In this document: piece by piece, positions 44,941-54,924 of the stretch
Layout of the letters: every line of letters starts with the position of its first letter
Numbering within the stretch: position 1 is the first letter of the stretch
NCBI GenBank assembly: GCA_017473115.1
Contig: JAFUNC010000013.1
Span: forward strand, 1 to 64,000
From: Lachnospiraceae bacterium
Lineage (GTDB): Bacteria; Bacillota; Clostridia; Lachnospirales; Lachnospiraceae
Length of the DNA: 64,000 bases
Direction: 5' to 3'
The notes under the pieces: generated by a model
What the model was told of the DNA's origin: nothing
The model's input: only the letters and a program-made list of their open reading frames with translations
Databases searched by the model: none
Position numbers and translations under genes: made by a program

Positions 44941-45432
44941 TCATTCATTTTTTTCTTCGGAAATGATACGCTCCGCTTCTTTCAACCGGTGCTCTATCGC
45001 ACTCTTTTCACGAATACAACCAAGACGCTCCACTTCTAATTTACGGATTCGCAACACATCCGCGCAACCGGCCCAAAAAGAACTTACCGACATGGCGCTG
45101 AAAAAGAATACAGACCCAATCACCGCAACCAAGATACCAATCATAATTCCGCCGTTTACGATATACCCCAATAAACCGTCAATCGGCTCGCGATGATAAA
45201 ACAGTCGTACTCCCCCCAGAAAAAGTACTATCGCAATCAAAACCACCGCCACAATAATGCATACCGAAAAAATACGGCGGCATCTTCCCTGACGGTATTT
45301 GATATCATCCAACTGCACATCCAAATCCCGCAGTTCCATATACATTTTGGCGCATTCTCCGCGCATTTTATCTTTCTCACCGGGTGCGATATAATCATCA
45401 TCCCATACGTTACTCGCTTTGATTTTTTCCAT
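44941..45432 (-). CDS. Small membrane protein with two spans, unknown
   Basis: The 163-residue protein has a charged N-terminal helix (about residues 1-53), two hydrophobic segments (about 55-75 and 88-115) and a charged coiled-coil-like C-terminus (about 125-163, rich in Arg, Glu and Lys). I do not recognise the family. It is followed by a strong terminator and looks monocistronic. Confidence 0.65.
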   Translation of the reverse strand: MEKIKASNVWDDDYIAPGEKDKMRGECAKMYMELRDLDVQLDDIKYRQGRCRRIFSVCIIVAVVLIAIVLFLGGVRLFYHREPIDGLLGYIVNGGIMIGILVAVIGSVFFFSAMSVSSFWAGCADVLRIRKLEVERLGCIREKSAIEHRLKEAERIISEEKNE

Positions 45433-45554
45433 ACTTTCATCCTTTTATAACGACTATGATAGTTTCATTGTAGTATTTCCCTGCTGATATTACAATACCT
45501 GTCATACGGTTTTACATACAAATATTTATATTATGAAAACGCAAATAGGAATGT

Positions 45555-47324
45555 TCACCCCGGTATGCTGTTTTTTAAGCACAAGGTTCCCCAACCTGCC
45601 CGATCATTTGGCAGATTTTCCGCCCCGGGTATCGGCCGTGCACCTTTTATCAGATATGCTTTTATTTTTTCACCATATAAATAGGGATCATTTCCTCTTA
45701 CAATGCCCCACTCCATTAATAGGGCTGCCGCACCGGCAACCATGGGCGTGGCATAAGAGGTTCCGCTGACCTCGGTATAACCGCCGCGGACCGATACTGT
45801 CTCAAGACCGACCCCCGGCGCCACCAGGTCCGGTTTGACGGTATGGATAAAACTGTCCCCTTCATTGCCCATCATCTGGCGGAACACATATCCTCTGCCA
45901 CTGAAATCCGCTACACTTCCTGTATACACGTCATACGCTCCTACCGTAATCACTCCGGAAGCAGTGGATGGCACCGTCAGTGTTACTCTTGGACTTTCGC
46001 GAAAGAATCGTGTTCCCCGGTTTCTGACCGAACTGCTCGGTAAAAAGAACTGATATCCCCCATAAACAATATTACGTGGGGTAAGTTCAAAAATCCAGAC
46101 GCCCTGCCGTACATTTAAAAAATCAATATAAAGTTCCTGAAATACCATATACGGAAGCGGTTGCCCCACATAAATTAAAAGTGTTGTTTCACCTGCCTGA
46201 TAACGATAGGCGCCCGCCATATCCATGGGAATTATAATCCGCTCTCCATCCGGTGCAATCAACGTTACATCAAATACATCCTGATAATACTTCCACAATT
46301 GTACATTTAATGCGTTTTCATACTCTGCCACAGCCAATTCCACGCGCTCCGTGAGCCCCTTTTGTACAATACCTTCCGCATGGCCGCCGGCGGCTCCTTC
46401 ATTACCGCTTCCCACCACAATGGAAGTCCGGCCCATCTCTGCCGCATTGTCAAGAAACCGTTCCAGCAGGGAATTGCCGCGATGATCCCCGTAGGTATTC
46501 CCGAAACTCAGATTAATCACCAGCGGCATACGTAATTCCAGTGCCTTTCGAATTGCATAGGTAACCCCCCTCATAATCTCCGTGGTCTTCGGAAATGCAT
46601 TCTCCCTCTGCGCGCCTAATTTTACAATTAAAAGAGAACTCTCCGGTGCCACGCCTTTCCGGAACGGTTCCGTGGTCGTTCCGCCCGCAGCCAGAATGCC
46701 TGCCACCGCCGTCCCGTGACCGGTAACATCAATGGTGGGAATCCGACGCCTTGCTTCCTCCTCGCTCCCTGTTAAAAGCGCCGCATCAATCTGTTCTTTC
46801 GTAAATTCCACGCCGATTCCAAACCCTTGGGGCGGTAACAATCCTGCATCTTCCGAAGGCTCTAGGGACTGGTCCCAAAGGGATACAATCCTGGTACTTC
46901 CGTCCCCGTTCCTGAAATTTTCATTATAAAAATCAATGGAACTGTCCAGGATTGCCACTAATACTCCCCTGCCTGTCAAAAATGGTTCCGCATTGGTAAC
47001 GGCACTGATACAACTTTCTCTTTGCGCTGTCATATCCTGAAAATAAAACGGCTTCGGTTTTTCCACATATTCAATTTCCGGCAGCGCAACAAAATCATCC
47101 AGCAAAGCATCCGGCAATGTTACAATGGCATAACCGGCAATTAAGGGTTCGATTTGTATCAAATCCGTTTCATAGCGTTCGATATTTCCCTGGTATTTTA
47201 TGATGATTTCCCATGTATTGTTAAACAAATCAAATCCCTCCCGTAAAAGGGCAGACTGCTCGCGTTCTGCCACATCCACAGAGAGGGATAAATTAAAAAG
47301 ATTTTCAATTTTCTGGCTGTCCAT
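45555..47324 (-). CDS. Subtilisin-like serine protease, Csp-like (S8 family)
   Basis: The 589-residue protein has a prodomain-like N-terminus (about 1-95) and the S8 fold with a complete triad: Asp127 in AILDSSID, His203 in DVTGHGTAVAGI and Ser523 in SGTSYATPMVAGAA. A beta-rich insertion (about 330-470) matches the jelly-roll of clostridial Csp proteases, which activate the spore cortex enzyme SleC. There is no signal peptide, also like Csp. Because the triad is intact, it should be an active protease. No sleC is in this window. Confidence 0.88.
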   Translation of the reverse strand: MDSQKIENLFNLSLSVDVAEREQSALLREGFDLFNNTWEIIIKYQGNIERYETDLIQIEPLIAGYAIVTLPDALLDDFVALPEIEYVEKPKPFYFQDMTAQRESCISAVTNAEPFLTGRGVLVAILDSSIDFYNENFRNGDGSTRIVSLWDQSLEPSEDAGLLPPQGFGIGVEFTKEQIDAALLTGSEEEARRRIPTIDVTGHGTAVAGILAAGGTTTEPFRKGVAPESSLLIVKLGAQRENAFPKTTEIMRGVTYAIRKALELRMPLVINLSFGNTYGDHRGNSLLERFLDNAAEMGRTSIVVGSGNEGAAGGHAEGIVQKGLTERVELAVAEYENALNVQLWKYYQDVFDVTLIAPDGERIIIPMDMAGAYRYQAGETTLLIYVGQPLPYMVFQELYIDFLNVRQGVWIFELTPRNIVYGGYQFFLPSSSVRNRGTRFFRESPRVTLTVPSTASGVITVGAYDVYTGSVADFSGRGYVFRQMMGNEGDSFIHTVKPDLVAPGVGLETVSVRGGYTEVSGTSYATPMVAGAAALLMEWGIVRGNDPYLYGEKIKAYLIKGARPIPGAENLPNDRAGWGTLCLKNSIPG

Positions 47325-47362
47325 ATCGTTTCCCGAACGTTCTTTTTATAATATATGCAAAT

Positions 47363-47390
47363 AAAAAAGCGGTCAGCACACGCCAACCGC
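47363..47390 (-). terminator. Intrinsic terminator after the MarR gene
   Basis: GCGGT and ACCGC pair around a 12-base loop, followed on the minus strand by six T. Confidence 0.65.
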
Positions 47391-47401
47391 AATCTGTTGA
47401 A

Positions 47402-47845
47402 TTATTGTCCGGGATGATATTCCCTGAAGAACTTAATCAGGCCCTGTAACACATTGGTCAGGGTAGGAATGTCTTCTTTCTCAATGGAGGCAATAACCGC
47501 TTCCGTCATCTCATCATGAAATTTCTTATGCGCGGAATATGCACGCTCACCTTTTTCGCTCAAACGAATCATTACCACACGTCTGTCTTCTTCGCTACGT
47601 TCACGAATCACATATTCTTTTTTCACAAGACCGTTCATTGACGTAGTAAGTGAACCCACTGTAATGCCCAGAGACTTTGCAATTGCAGACATATTACGTC
47701 CGTCCAATCCTACCGCTTCGATAATATGCATATCATTTACGGTAATGTTCTTAAACTCACCTGTAATAATAGCATTTTCTTCCACTACAAGGATTTCGCG
47801 AAACAAATTGACTAATATGTCATTGACTGTATCATGTATATTCAA
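47402..47845 (-). CDS. MarR family regulator, FabT-like
   Basis: The start is a TTG at 47845, with AAGGAG 8 bases before. The 147-residue protein has a MarR winged helix: ITVNDMHIIEAVG, NMSAIAKSLGITVGSLTTSMNGLVKKEYVIRERSEEDRR (recognition helix to wing, about residues 50-95) and a dimer helix at each end. Its place right after the fatty-acid cluster suggests a FabT-type repressor of that operon, although FabT genes usually stand at the front. A FabT-box-like site lies at 47971-47983. Confidence 0.8.
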   Translation of the reverse strand: MNIHDTVNDILVNLFREILVVEENAIITGEFKNITVNDMHIIEAVGLDGRNMSAIAKSLGITVGSLTTSMNGLVKKEYVIRERSEEDRRVVMIRLSEKGERAYSAHKKFHDEMTEAVIASIEKEDIPTLTNVLQGLIKFFREYHPGQ

Positions 47846-47970
47846 CTTTATGACTCCTTATCTTTCACAGTCGCAAAATGTCGTAATACAAACATTTGCT
47901 TTATCTATAGTATCGTACATGGACATATTTTTTATAATTGTCCTATACGAATTATTTTATCATAAAAATA

Positions 47971-47983
47971 ATTGATTATAAAG
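47971..47983 (-). promoter_or_regulatory. FabT-box-like site before the MarR gene
   Basis: ATTGATTATAAAG matches 10 of 13 positions of the FabT core TTTGATTATCAAA and lies directly after the accDA stop codon. The region is AT-rich, so chance matches are likely. Confidence 0.3.
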
Positions 47984-49666
47984 TTAAAATTTTCTAAATC
48001 TTTCGTAGCGCGCTTCCAACAATTCCTCTTTGCTCTTTTTACCCTGTCGGTATAAAAATCCCTCAATGGCAATTTTAACCTGAGTCGCAACCTTATAAAA
48101 ACTGTCATCGTTAAACTTCTCAGGTTCTTTGATGATACCGTCAACGACCTTCATTTCATACAAATCTTTGGCTGTCATCTTCATCACGCGGGCAGCATCC
48201 TTAGCTAACGAACTGTCCTTCCAAAGAATCGAAGCATACCCTTCCGGTGATAAAATCGAATATACTGAATTCTCTAACATCCAAACTTCATCGGACACTG
48301 CCATTGCCAAGGCACCGCCGCTGCCGCCTTCTCCGATAATCAATGAAAATACGGGAACTTTTAAGCCGGACATTTCGTACAGGTTTCGCGCAATGGCCTC
48401 ACCCTGTCCGCGTTCCTCAGCCTCCAAACCGCAGAATGCTCCCGGTGTATCCACAAAACAAATCACAGGTCTGTTAAACTTCTCTGCCTGCTTCATCAAA
48501 CGCAATGCCTTACGATAACCGTCCGGCGAAGGCATTCCGAAGTTACGGAATACATTTTCTTTGGTCGTCTTACCCTTACACTGGGCAATCACCGTTACGG
48601 GCATTCCTTTAAAATAGGCAATGCCGCCTACAATACAATGATCATCACTAAAATATCTGTCACCATGAAATTCGATAAAATCAGTAAAGCAGTTATCAAT
48701 ATAATCCATTCCCACGGGGCGGTCTTTCTTTCTTGAAATTAGAACCTTATCCCATGCACTCATACCGGTATCTTTTACTTCACAGCGAACCGTCTGTTCT
48801 TCCAAATCAATGGCATCTACTCTGTGCATATCTAAAATGCTTTTCAAAGTATCGTGCATTTCTTCTCTTTTTACAATGGCATCCACAAAACCGTGGTCTA
48901 ATAAAAACTCCGCTCTTTGGAATCCCTTGGGCAATTTCTGACCAATGGTCTGTTCAATGACACGGGGACCCGCAAAACCGATTAACGCATTGGGTTCTGC
49001 AAGAATAATGTCACCCAGCATAGCAAAACTTGCAGTTACACCGCCTGTTGTGGGGTCTGTCAGCACGGAAATATAAAGATTTCCCGCATCACTGTGACGT
49101 TTCAGTGCTGCTGATGTTTTTGCCATCTGCATCAACGAAACGATACCTTCCTGCATTCTCGCTCCGCCGGAGCAGGCAAAAATAATGACCGGCAGTTTTT
49201 CTTCCGTGGCACGCTCTACGGCACGGGTAATCTTTTCACCTACCACGTGACCCATACTTGCCATCATAAAACGACCGTCGCATACCGCAAGCACAACCTT
49301 ATTCGCTCCGATTAAACCGGTACCGGTAACAACCGCTTCATCAAGACCTGTCTTTTCCTGCAGTGCGGTAATTTTATCTTCATATCCTTTGTAATTCAAA
49401 GGATTGCTTGTTTTTAAACCTTCATCCCAACGCTCAAACGTGCCGGGCTCTACCACAGAAGCAATTCTTTTGTAAGCACTCATACGGAAGTATCCGTGAC
49501 ACTTCGGGCAAATGTAAAGATTTTCTTTTACCTCTTCTACATACACCGGCGCCTTACACATATTACATTTCTTAAAAAGGCCCTCAGGAACTTCCGCAGA
49601 CTGCGTTTCTCTTGCTGCCTTCTCTAATCTTCCGTCTTCTTTTTTAAATCTCGCACCAAGCTTCAT
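47984..49666 (-). CDS. accDA: Acetyl-CoA carboxylase carboxyltransferase, fused beta-alpha subunits
   Basis: The 560-residue protein joins AccD and AccA. Residues 1-280 are the beta half, with the four-Cys zinc ribbon (CNMCKAPVY ... CPKCHGYF, about 34-62), and [11 protein letters not shown] and [12 protein letters not shown] motifs. Residues ~290-560 are the alpha half, with [32 protein letters not shown] and [17 protein letters not shown]. The fused enzyme transfers CO2 from carboxybiotin to acetyl-CoA. It overlaps accC by 4 bases. Confidence 0.93.
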   Translation of the reverse strand: MKLGARFKKEDGRLEKAARETQSAEVPEGLFKKCNMCKAPVYVEEVKENLYICPKCHGYFRMSAYKRIASVVEPGTFERWDEGLKTSNPLNYKGYEDKITALQEKTGLDEAVVTGTGLIGANKVVLAVCDGRFMMASMGHVVGEKITRAVERATEEKLPVIIFACSGGARMQEGIVSLMQMAKTSAALKRHSDAGNLYISVLTDPTTGGVTASFAMLGDIILAEPNALIGFAGPRVIEQTIGQKLPKGFQRAEFLLDHGFVDAIVKREEMHDTLKSILDMHRVDAIDLEEQTVRCEVKDTGMSAWDKVLISRKKDRPVGMDYIDNCFTDFIEFHGDRYFSDDHCIVGGIAYFKGMPVTVIAQCKGKTTKENVFRNFGMPSPDGYRKALRLMKQAEKFNRPVICFVDTPGAFCGLEAEERGQGEAIARNLYEMSGLKVPVFSLIIGEGGSGGALAMAVSDEVWMLENSVYSILSPEGYASILWKDSSLAKDAARVMKMTAKDLYEMKVVDGIIKEPEKFNDDSFYKVATQVKIAIEGFLYRQGKKSKEELLEARYERFRKF

Positions 49667-50982
49667 GATTCGCCTCCAAGGATTTCCTGCTCTGCCATAT
49701 CACTGATCATTTCATACAAATAGTCCACATTTGTGTCGATTCCTTCGATGATGACTTCACCTAAGGCACTGCGCATTTTACGCAAAGCCTCTTCCCTGGT
49801 GGTTCCGTGCACGATTAATTTCGCAATCATGGAATCATAGTAGGGCGGAATCTCGTATCCGCTGTAAATGGCCGTATCCATACGAATTCCCTTACCGCCG
49901 GGCAGATAAAGATTCTCAATCTTTCCGGGGGAAGGACGGAAGTTTTTCTCCGGGTTCTCCGCATTGATTCTGCACTCAATGGAATGACCTTCCAATTTCA
50001 CTTCTTCCTGTGTAAAATCCAATTTCTCACCGGAAGCAATTTTAATCTGTTCTTTAATCAAATCCACGCCGGTAATCCACTCCGTTACTGGATGCTCCAC
50101 CTGAATACGCGTATTCATTTCCATAAAATAAAAGTCTTTTTCATTTTCCAGAAGAAACTCAATGGTGCCGGCATTTTCATAACCAACCGCTTTAGCCGCC
50201 TTCACAGCCTCTTCACCCATACGCTTACGCAGTTCTTCCGAAATCGCTTTACAAGGTGCTTCTTCAATGAATTTCTGATGGTTACGCTGAATGGAACAAT
50301 CACGTTCTCCCAGGTGTACCACATTACCGTAGGAATCCGCAAGAATCTGCACTTCCACGTGTCTGGGATGCTCAATAAAATGCTCCATATACACCGAATC
50401 GTCGCCAAACGCCGCCCCGGCCTCTTTTCTGGCGGTTAAATAGGCATTCTCGAATTCTTCTTCGTTCATTGCAACACGCATACCCTTACCGCCGCCGCCA
50501 AGAGCCGCTTTGACAATCACGGGATATCCTAATTTTGCTGCAATTTCCTTGCCTTCTTCCACGCTCTCCACATCTTGGTTCCAACCGGGAATTACCGTAA
50601 CGCCCGCTTCAATCATGGTATTGCGCGCCTCCGTTTTATTACCCATTTTACGGATGATTTCAGAAGAAGGACCGATAAAAGTAATGTTACATTCTTCACA
50701 TAATTTCGCAAACTTCTGGTTCTCGGATAAAAATCCGAATCCCGGATGAATTGCTTCCGCACCGGTATTGATGGTTGCACTAATAATATTTTCCATATTC
50801 AGATAACTGTCTTTGGATGCAGCAGGTCCGATACAAACCGCTTCGTCCGCCAGTTGTGCATGTAATGCATCTTTATCCGCCTCAGAATATACCGCTACAG
50901 ACTGTATTCCAAGTTCTCGGCAGGCGCGAATAATACGCACTGCGATTTCTCCTCTGTTTGCAATCAAAATTTTATGAATCAT
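49663..50982 (-). CDS. accC: Biotin carboxylase subunit of acetyl-CoA carboxylase
   Basis: The 439-residue ATP-grasp enzyme begins [23 protein letters not shown]. It carries the ATP loop [14 protein letters not shown] (about residues 158-171), [32 protein letters not shown] and [15 protein letters not shown] (about 287-301), all catalytic landmarks. It carboxylates biotin on AccB. The length is slightly shorter than the ~450 of E. coli. It follows fabZ by 18 bases in the fab operon. Confidence 0.96.
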   Translation of the reverse strand: MIHKILIANRGEIAVRIIRACRELGIQSVAVYSEADKDALHAQLADEAVCIGPAASKDSYLNMENIISATINTGAEAIHPGFGFLSENQKFAKLCEECNITFIGPSSEIIRKMGNKTEARNTMIEAGVTVIPGWNQDVESVEEGKEIAAKLGYPVIVKAALGGGGKGMRVAMNEEEFENAYLTARKEAGAAFGDDSVYMEHFIEHPRHVEVQILADSYGNVVHLGERDCSIQRNHQKFIEEAPCKAISEELRKRMGEEAVKAAKAVGYENAGTIEFLLENEKDFYFMEMNTRIQVEHPVTEWITGVDLIKEQIKIASGEKLDFTQEEVKLEGHSIECRINAENPEKNFRPSPGKIENLYLPGGKGIRMDTAIYSGYEIPPYYDSMIAKLIVHGTTREEALRKMRSALGEVIIEGIDTNVDYLYEMISDMAEQEILGGES

Positions 50983-51000
50983 TGATGAATCCGCCTTTTA

Positions 51001-51426
51001 TTATCCAATCATAAAAGAAAGTTCGGCAGTTACCACTACCTTACCATCTACACTGGCAATCGCTTCGCCCACACCCAAAGGTCCTTTGCTGCGGACAATA
51101 CGTGTTTCCAGTTTCAATTTATCTCCGGGAACCACTTTGCCTTTAAACTTGCATTTGTTGATTCCCGCAAAATATGCAATCTTTCCTTTGTTTTCTTCCA
51201 GAGAAAGTGCCGCAACCGCACCGGTCTGTGCCAGGGCCTCAATAATGAGAACGCCCGGCATTACAGGCTCCTGCGGAAAATGTCCCTTGAAGAAATCTTC
51301 ACGAAATGTCACACACTTATAACCAATCGCATACTCTCCCGGCACCATATCTTCAATGTAATCCACAAGAAGAAACGGATGTCTGTGGGGAATAATCTGT
51401 TCAATTTCTTTGATACCTAATTTCAT
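51001..51426 (-). CDS. fabZ: 3-hydroxyacyl-ACP dehydratase
   Basis: FabZ removes water in each elongation round. The 141-residue hot-dog protein has IPHRHPFLLVDYIEDM (about residues 12-27) and the catalytic stretch GHFPQEPVMPGVLIIEALAQTGA (His near 49, Glu near 63). No fabA or fabM is visible, so the route to unsaturated fatty acids is not explained by this cluster. Confidence 0.96.
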   Translation of the reverse strand: MKLGIKEIEQIIPHRHPFLLVDYIEDMVPGEYAIGYKCVTFREDFFKGHFPQEPVMPGVLIIEALAQTGAVAALSLEENKGKIAYFAGINKCKFKGKVVPGDKLKLETRIVRSKGPLGVGEAIASVDGKVVVTAELSFMIG

Positions 51427-51441
51427 GCTAATCCTCTTTTC

Positions 51442-51951
51442 TTATTCAACAACAAACAATGCTTCACCGTATTCCACACCGGTTGCATTGTCAACCAAAA
51501 CCTCTGTAATGACACCGTCATACTCGGATTCGATTTCGTTCATCAGTTTCATTGCTTCCACGATAGCGATAATCTGACCCTTCTTCACTCTGTCGCCTAC
51601 TTTTACGAAAGGTTCGGCATCTTCAGAAGGTGCCGCATAAAAAGTACCCACCAAAGGAGAGTTAATGGTCTTGCCATTTGCCACAGCACTCTTTTTATCA
51701 ACTGCAGAAACCTCTGCTTCTGTTGCCGAAACAGACTGTACAACTGCTTCTGCTGCCGCACTCTGCGCAACCGGAGCAACTGCCTCCGCATTCACAACTG
51801 CGGTTGTTGCCGTCGTTGTAAAACCGGGATCCATCATAACCACATCGCCGGAAGACATATGTATTTTAACATTTCCTTCTTCATAATGAAAGTTGGTAAG
51901 ATTGGATTCTGAAACTGTTTTAATAAGTTCTAAAATATGATTATATTCCAT
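51442..51951 (-). CDS. accB: Biotin carboxyl carrier protein
   Basis: The 169-residue BCCP has an N-terminal region (about 1-40), a flexible Ala/Val/Ser-rich linker (about 45-85), and a biotinyl domain with VEAMKLMNEI; Lys135 is the biotin site. The linker Ala-rich stretch is as expected for mobility between active sites. It lies between fabF and fabZ, as in many Firmicutes fab operons. Confidence 0.96.
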   Translation of the reverse strand: MEYNHILELIKTVSESNLTNFHYEEGNVKIHMSSGDVVMMDPGFTTTATTAVVNAEAVAPVAQSAAAEAVVQSVSATEAEVSAVDKKSAVANGKTINSPLVGTFYAAPSEDAEPFVKVGDRVKKGQIIAIVEAMKLMNEIESEYDGVITEVLVDNATGVEYGEALFVVE

Positions 51952-51966
51952 GTTATTCCTTTCCGG

Positions 51967-53205
51967 TTATGCCTCATATTTTGCCAAAAGCAAAGATGCA
52001 TTGTGTCCGCCAAATCCAAGAGAGTTGCTGATCGCATACTTGAAATCTTTCTGTACGGCGGAACCGAATACATAATTTAAATCGCACTCTTCGTCTGCTT
52101 CCTTGGAATTCACAGTGGGATGGATGTATCCTTCCTGTAAAGACTTCACGCATACAATCGCTTCTACACCGCCTGCGGCACCTAAAAGGTGACCAATCAT
52201 AGACTTGGTAGAATTGATGTATAAGTTCTTTGCATGCTCACCAAACGCCATCTTAATTGCTCTTGTTTCAAACAAGTCATTGTGATGTGTACTGGTTCCG
52301 TGGGCATTGATATACGTTATCTCTGTAGGCTCAATACCTGCATCCTGCATGGCAAATTTCATTGCCGTACCGGCACCGCTTCCGTCTTCCGCCGGGGAAG
52401 TAATATGGAACGCATCACACGTTGCACCGTAACCAACCACTTCCGCAAGAATTTCTGCTCCTCTGGCCTTTGCATGCTCTAATTCTTCCAAAACAAGCAC
52501 ACCCGCGCCTTCCCCCATAACAAAACCGTTACGGTCCTTATCAAAAGGAATGGATGCCTTATTTACGTCTTCTGTCTCATTCAATGCTGTTAAAGTGGTA
52601 AAACCGGCTACGCCCAAAGGACAAATAGCACCTTCTGTACCGCCTGCCAGCATAACTTCCGCATCACCGCACTGAATGGCACGGAATGCATCACCGATAC
52701 AATGAGAGCCAGTAGCACATGCAGTTACCACATTGGTACATTTTCCTTTTAAACCAAGGGCAATTGCTACATTACCTGCTGCCATATTGGAAATCATCAT
52801 GGGAATAAACATGGGACTTACTCTGGTAGGTCCTTTTTCCATTAACTTGGCATGTTCATTTTCAAAACTGGTCATACCGCCGATACCGGAACCGATAATC
52901 ACACCTACGCGGAACGGATCTTCCTTCTCCATATCAAGACCGGACTGTGCAAACGCTTCTTTTGCTGCAACCACAGCGTACTGGGAGAATGTATCCATTC
53001 TCTTGGCTGCTTTAAAATCCATTCTTTCCTTTGCAACGAAATCTTTGACTTCAGCCGCAATTTTTACCTTATAATCGGTTGTATCAAACTTGGTAATGGG
53101 ACCGATTCCCACCTTCTCTTCTTTGATGGAATTCCAAAATTCCTCTACTGTATTTCCGATAGGAGTAATGGCACCCATACCGGTAACAACTACACGTCTC
53201 TTCAT
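51967..53205 (-). CDS. fabF: 3-oxoacyl-ACP synthase II
   Basis: FabF elongates acyl-ACP with malonyl-ACP. The start is the ATG at 53205, with AAAGG 8 bases before; the GTG at 53214 is in the ribosome site. The 412-residue protein has the catalytic Cys163 in TACATGSHCIGDA, and His residues in NAHGTSTHHNDLFE and KSMIGHLLGAAGG. Fifteen bases separate it from accB. Key residues are all present. Confidence 0.96.
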   Translation of the reverse strand: MKRRVVVTGMGAITPIGNTVEEFWNSIKEEKVGIGPITKFDTTDYKVKIAAEVKDFVAKERMDFKAAKRMDTFSQYAVVAAKEAFAQSGLDMEKEDPFRVGVIIGSGIGGMTSFENEHAKLMEKGPTRVSPMFIPMMISNMAAGNVAIALGLKGKCTNVVTACATGSHCIGDAFRAIQCGDAEVMLAGGTEGAICPLGVAGFTTLTALNETEDVNKASIPFDKDRNGFVMGEGAGVLVLEELEHAKARGAEILAEVVGYGATCDAFHITSPAEDGSGAGTAMKFAMQDAGIEPTEITYINAHGTSTHHNDLFETRAIKMAFGEHAKNLYINSTKSMIGHLLGAAGGVEAIVCVKSLQEGYIHPTVNSKEADEECDLNYVFGSAVQKDFKYAISNSLGFGGHNASLLLAKYEA

Positions 53206-53218
53206 TCTGATCACCTTT

Positions 53219-53956
53219 CTACATTGCCATGCCGCCGTCTACGCAAATCACCTGACCGGTTACATACGCAGCCTCGTCTGAAGCAAGGTATTTTACCATA
53301 TTTGCAATATCTTCAGGCTGTCCGAAGCGTCCTACGGGAATCTGTTTTACAGCCGCTTCTTTTACAGCATCCGATAAAACTGCTGTCATCTCTGTTTCAA
53401 TAAAACCGGGGGCTACCGCATTTACCGTAATGTTTCTGGAAGCAAGTTCTCTTGCTATGGACTTGGTAAGACCAATCATACCCGCCTTAGAGGCTGAATA
53501 ATTTGCCTGACCTGCATTTCCCATAACACCGGAAACGGAAGTAATATTGATGATTCTTCCGCTGCGTTGTTTTACCATTGCACGGGTAGATGCCTTAATG
53601 GTGTTAAAAGCACCTTTTAAGTTAATGTTAATTACCGCATCAAACTGTTCTTCGGTCATCATCATCATCAAACCGTCTTTGGTAATGCCTGCGTTATTAA
53701 CCAGAATATCCAGTCTGCCTTTTGCAGCAAGAATATCTGCAATCGCTTTATTGGTTTCTTCAAAATCACCTACGTTAAACTTGCAGAGTTCGGCCTGACC
53801 GCCTTTTTCTTCAATGATACGAAGGGTTTCTTCGGCCTTACCCTGTGAACCGTTATAATTGACATATACATAAGCACCTGCATCTGCCAAAGCAACCGCA
53901 ATGGCTCTTCCGATGCCGCCTGACGCTCCTGTTACAAGCGCAATTTTTTCTGACAT
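53219..53956 (-). CDS. fabG: 3-oxoacyl-ACP reductase
   Basis: FabG reduces 3-oxoacyl-ACP with NADPH. This 245-residue short-chain dehydrogenase has the TGASGGIGRAIA cofactor motif (about residues 9-20), LVNNAGITKDGL (about 85-96), the catalytic Ser in NITSVSGVMGNAGQ and Tyr-Lys in YSASKAGMIGLTK. It is followed by fabF after 13 bases. Confidence 0.96.
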   Translation of the reverse strand: MSEKIALVTGASGGIGRAIAVALADAGAYVYVNYNGSQGKAEETLRIIEEKGGQAELCKFNVGDFEETNKAIADILAAKGRLDILVNNAGITKDGLMMMMTEEQFDAVININLKGAFNTIKASTRAMVKQRSGRIINITSVSGVMGNAGQANYSASKAGMIGLTKSIARELASRNITVNAVAPGFIETEMTAVLSDAVKEAAVKQIPVGRFGQPEDIANMVKYLASDEAAYVTGQVICVDGGMAM

Positions 53957-54003
53957 AATTACACTCTCTTTCTTAAGATGTTTTACTCATCCCAAATCAT
54001 AAT

Positions 54004-54924
54004 CTATAAAGCAAGTTCTTTTATATTTTCCAAATCTTCCACACAACTTACGTTGATTACTTTTACCTCGCGGTCAATCTTCTTGATAAAACCTGCCAGT
54101 GTCTTGCCGGGACCGATTTCAACAAAGGTATCTACACCGTCGGAAATCATCGTCTCAACACTCTGCTGCCATCTTACGGAAGAGCAAACCTGCTTTTCCA
54201 AAAGTTCAGCAATGGCATCCGTATCACTGACATAAGTTGCCGTTACATTCGTGATATAGGGAATTTTTAACTCGTTAAAAGTAATATCTGCCATATATTC
54301 ACGTAACTTCGCACCTGCTTCTTTTAAGTAAATTGAATGGAAGGGTCCGCTTACCACCAAAGGAATGCAACGTTTTGCACCGGCTTCCGTAAGTTTCACA
54401 CTTGCCGCTTCCACGCCTTCCTTCATACCTGTGATTACAATCTGACCGGGGCAGTTATAATTGGCAATGTAAACATCTTCAAACTCTGCCAATACCTTCT
54501 CAATGGCATCTGCTTCCATACCAAGCACTGCTGTCATGGCACCTTTGCCCGCAGGCACCGCTTCCTCCATAAAAACGCCGCGCTGTCTTACCAGACGAAT
54601 CGCGTCAATGGGGTCCATTCCGCCTGCTGCCGCAATCGCAGCATATTCACCAAGGCTTAATCCTGCGGTTACGTCAGGGTAAATGCCCATGTCATTCAAA
54701 ACCGCCGTAATACCAAGACAGGTGGTTACCATTGCCGGCTGTGTGTACTGCGTCTGATCCAACAGGGGATTTTCGCGGAACACCAAATCTTTTACGCTGA
54801 CATCCAGTACTTCTTCCGCTTTGTCAAAGACGGCGGCACAAGCAGGATACATATTATAAAAGTCCTGACCCATGAAACTCTTCTGGGCTCCCTGACCGGG
54901 ATAAATAAAAGCAATTTTACCCAT
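54004..54924 (-). CDS. fabD: Malonyl-CoA:ACP transacylase
   Basis: FabD loads malonate on ACP. The 306-residue protein starts IAFIYPGQGAQKSFMGQDFY, has the nucleophile Ser90 in TAGLSLGEYAA and the catalytic His in VSGPFHSIYL (about 195). Its ATG shares one base with the fabK stop (TAATG), so the two are coupled. Confidence 0.96.
   Translation of the reverse strand: MGKIAFIYPGQGAQKSFMGQDFYNMYPACAAVFDKAEEVLDVSVKDLVFRENPLLDQTQYTQPAMVTTCLGITAVLNDMGIYPDVTAGLSLGEYAAIAAAGGMDPIDAIRLVRQRGVFMEEAVPAGKGAMTAVLGMEADAIEKVLAEFEDVYIANYNCPGQIVITGMKEGVEAASVKLTEAGAKRCIPLVVSGPFHSIYLKEAGAKLREYMADITFNELKIPYITNVTATYVSDTDAIAELLEKQVCSSVRWQQSVETMISDGVDTFVEIGPGKTLAGFIKKIDREVKVINVSCVEDLENIKELAL

Noticed and set aside
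47921..47943. GGACA ... TGTCC dyad before the MarR gene
   Set aside because: The spacer is 13 rather than 12 bases and no promoter follows at the matching distance, so it was not counted as a third member of the shared-site set.
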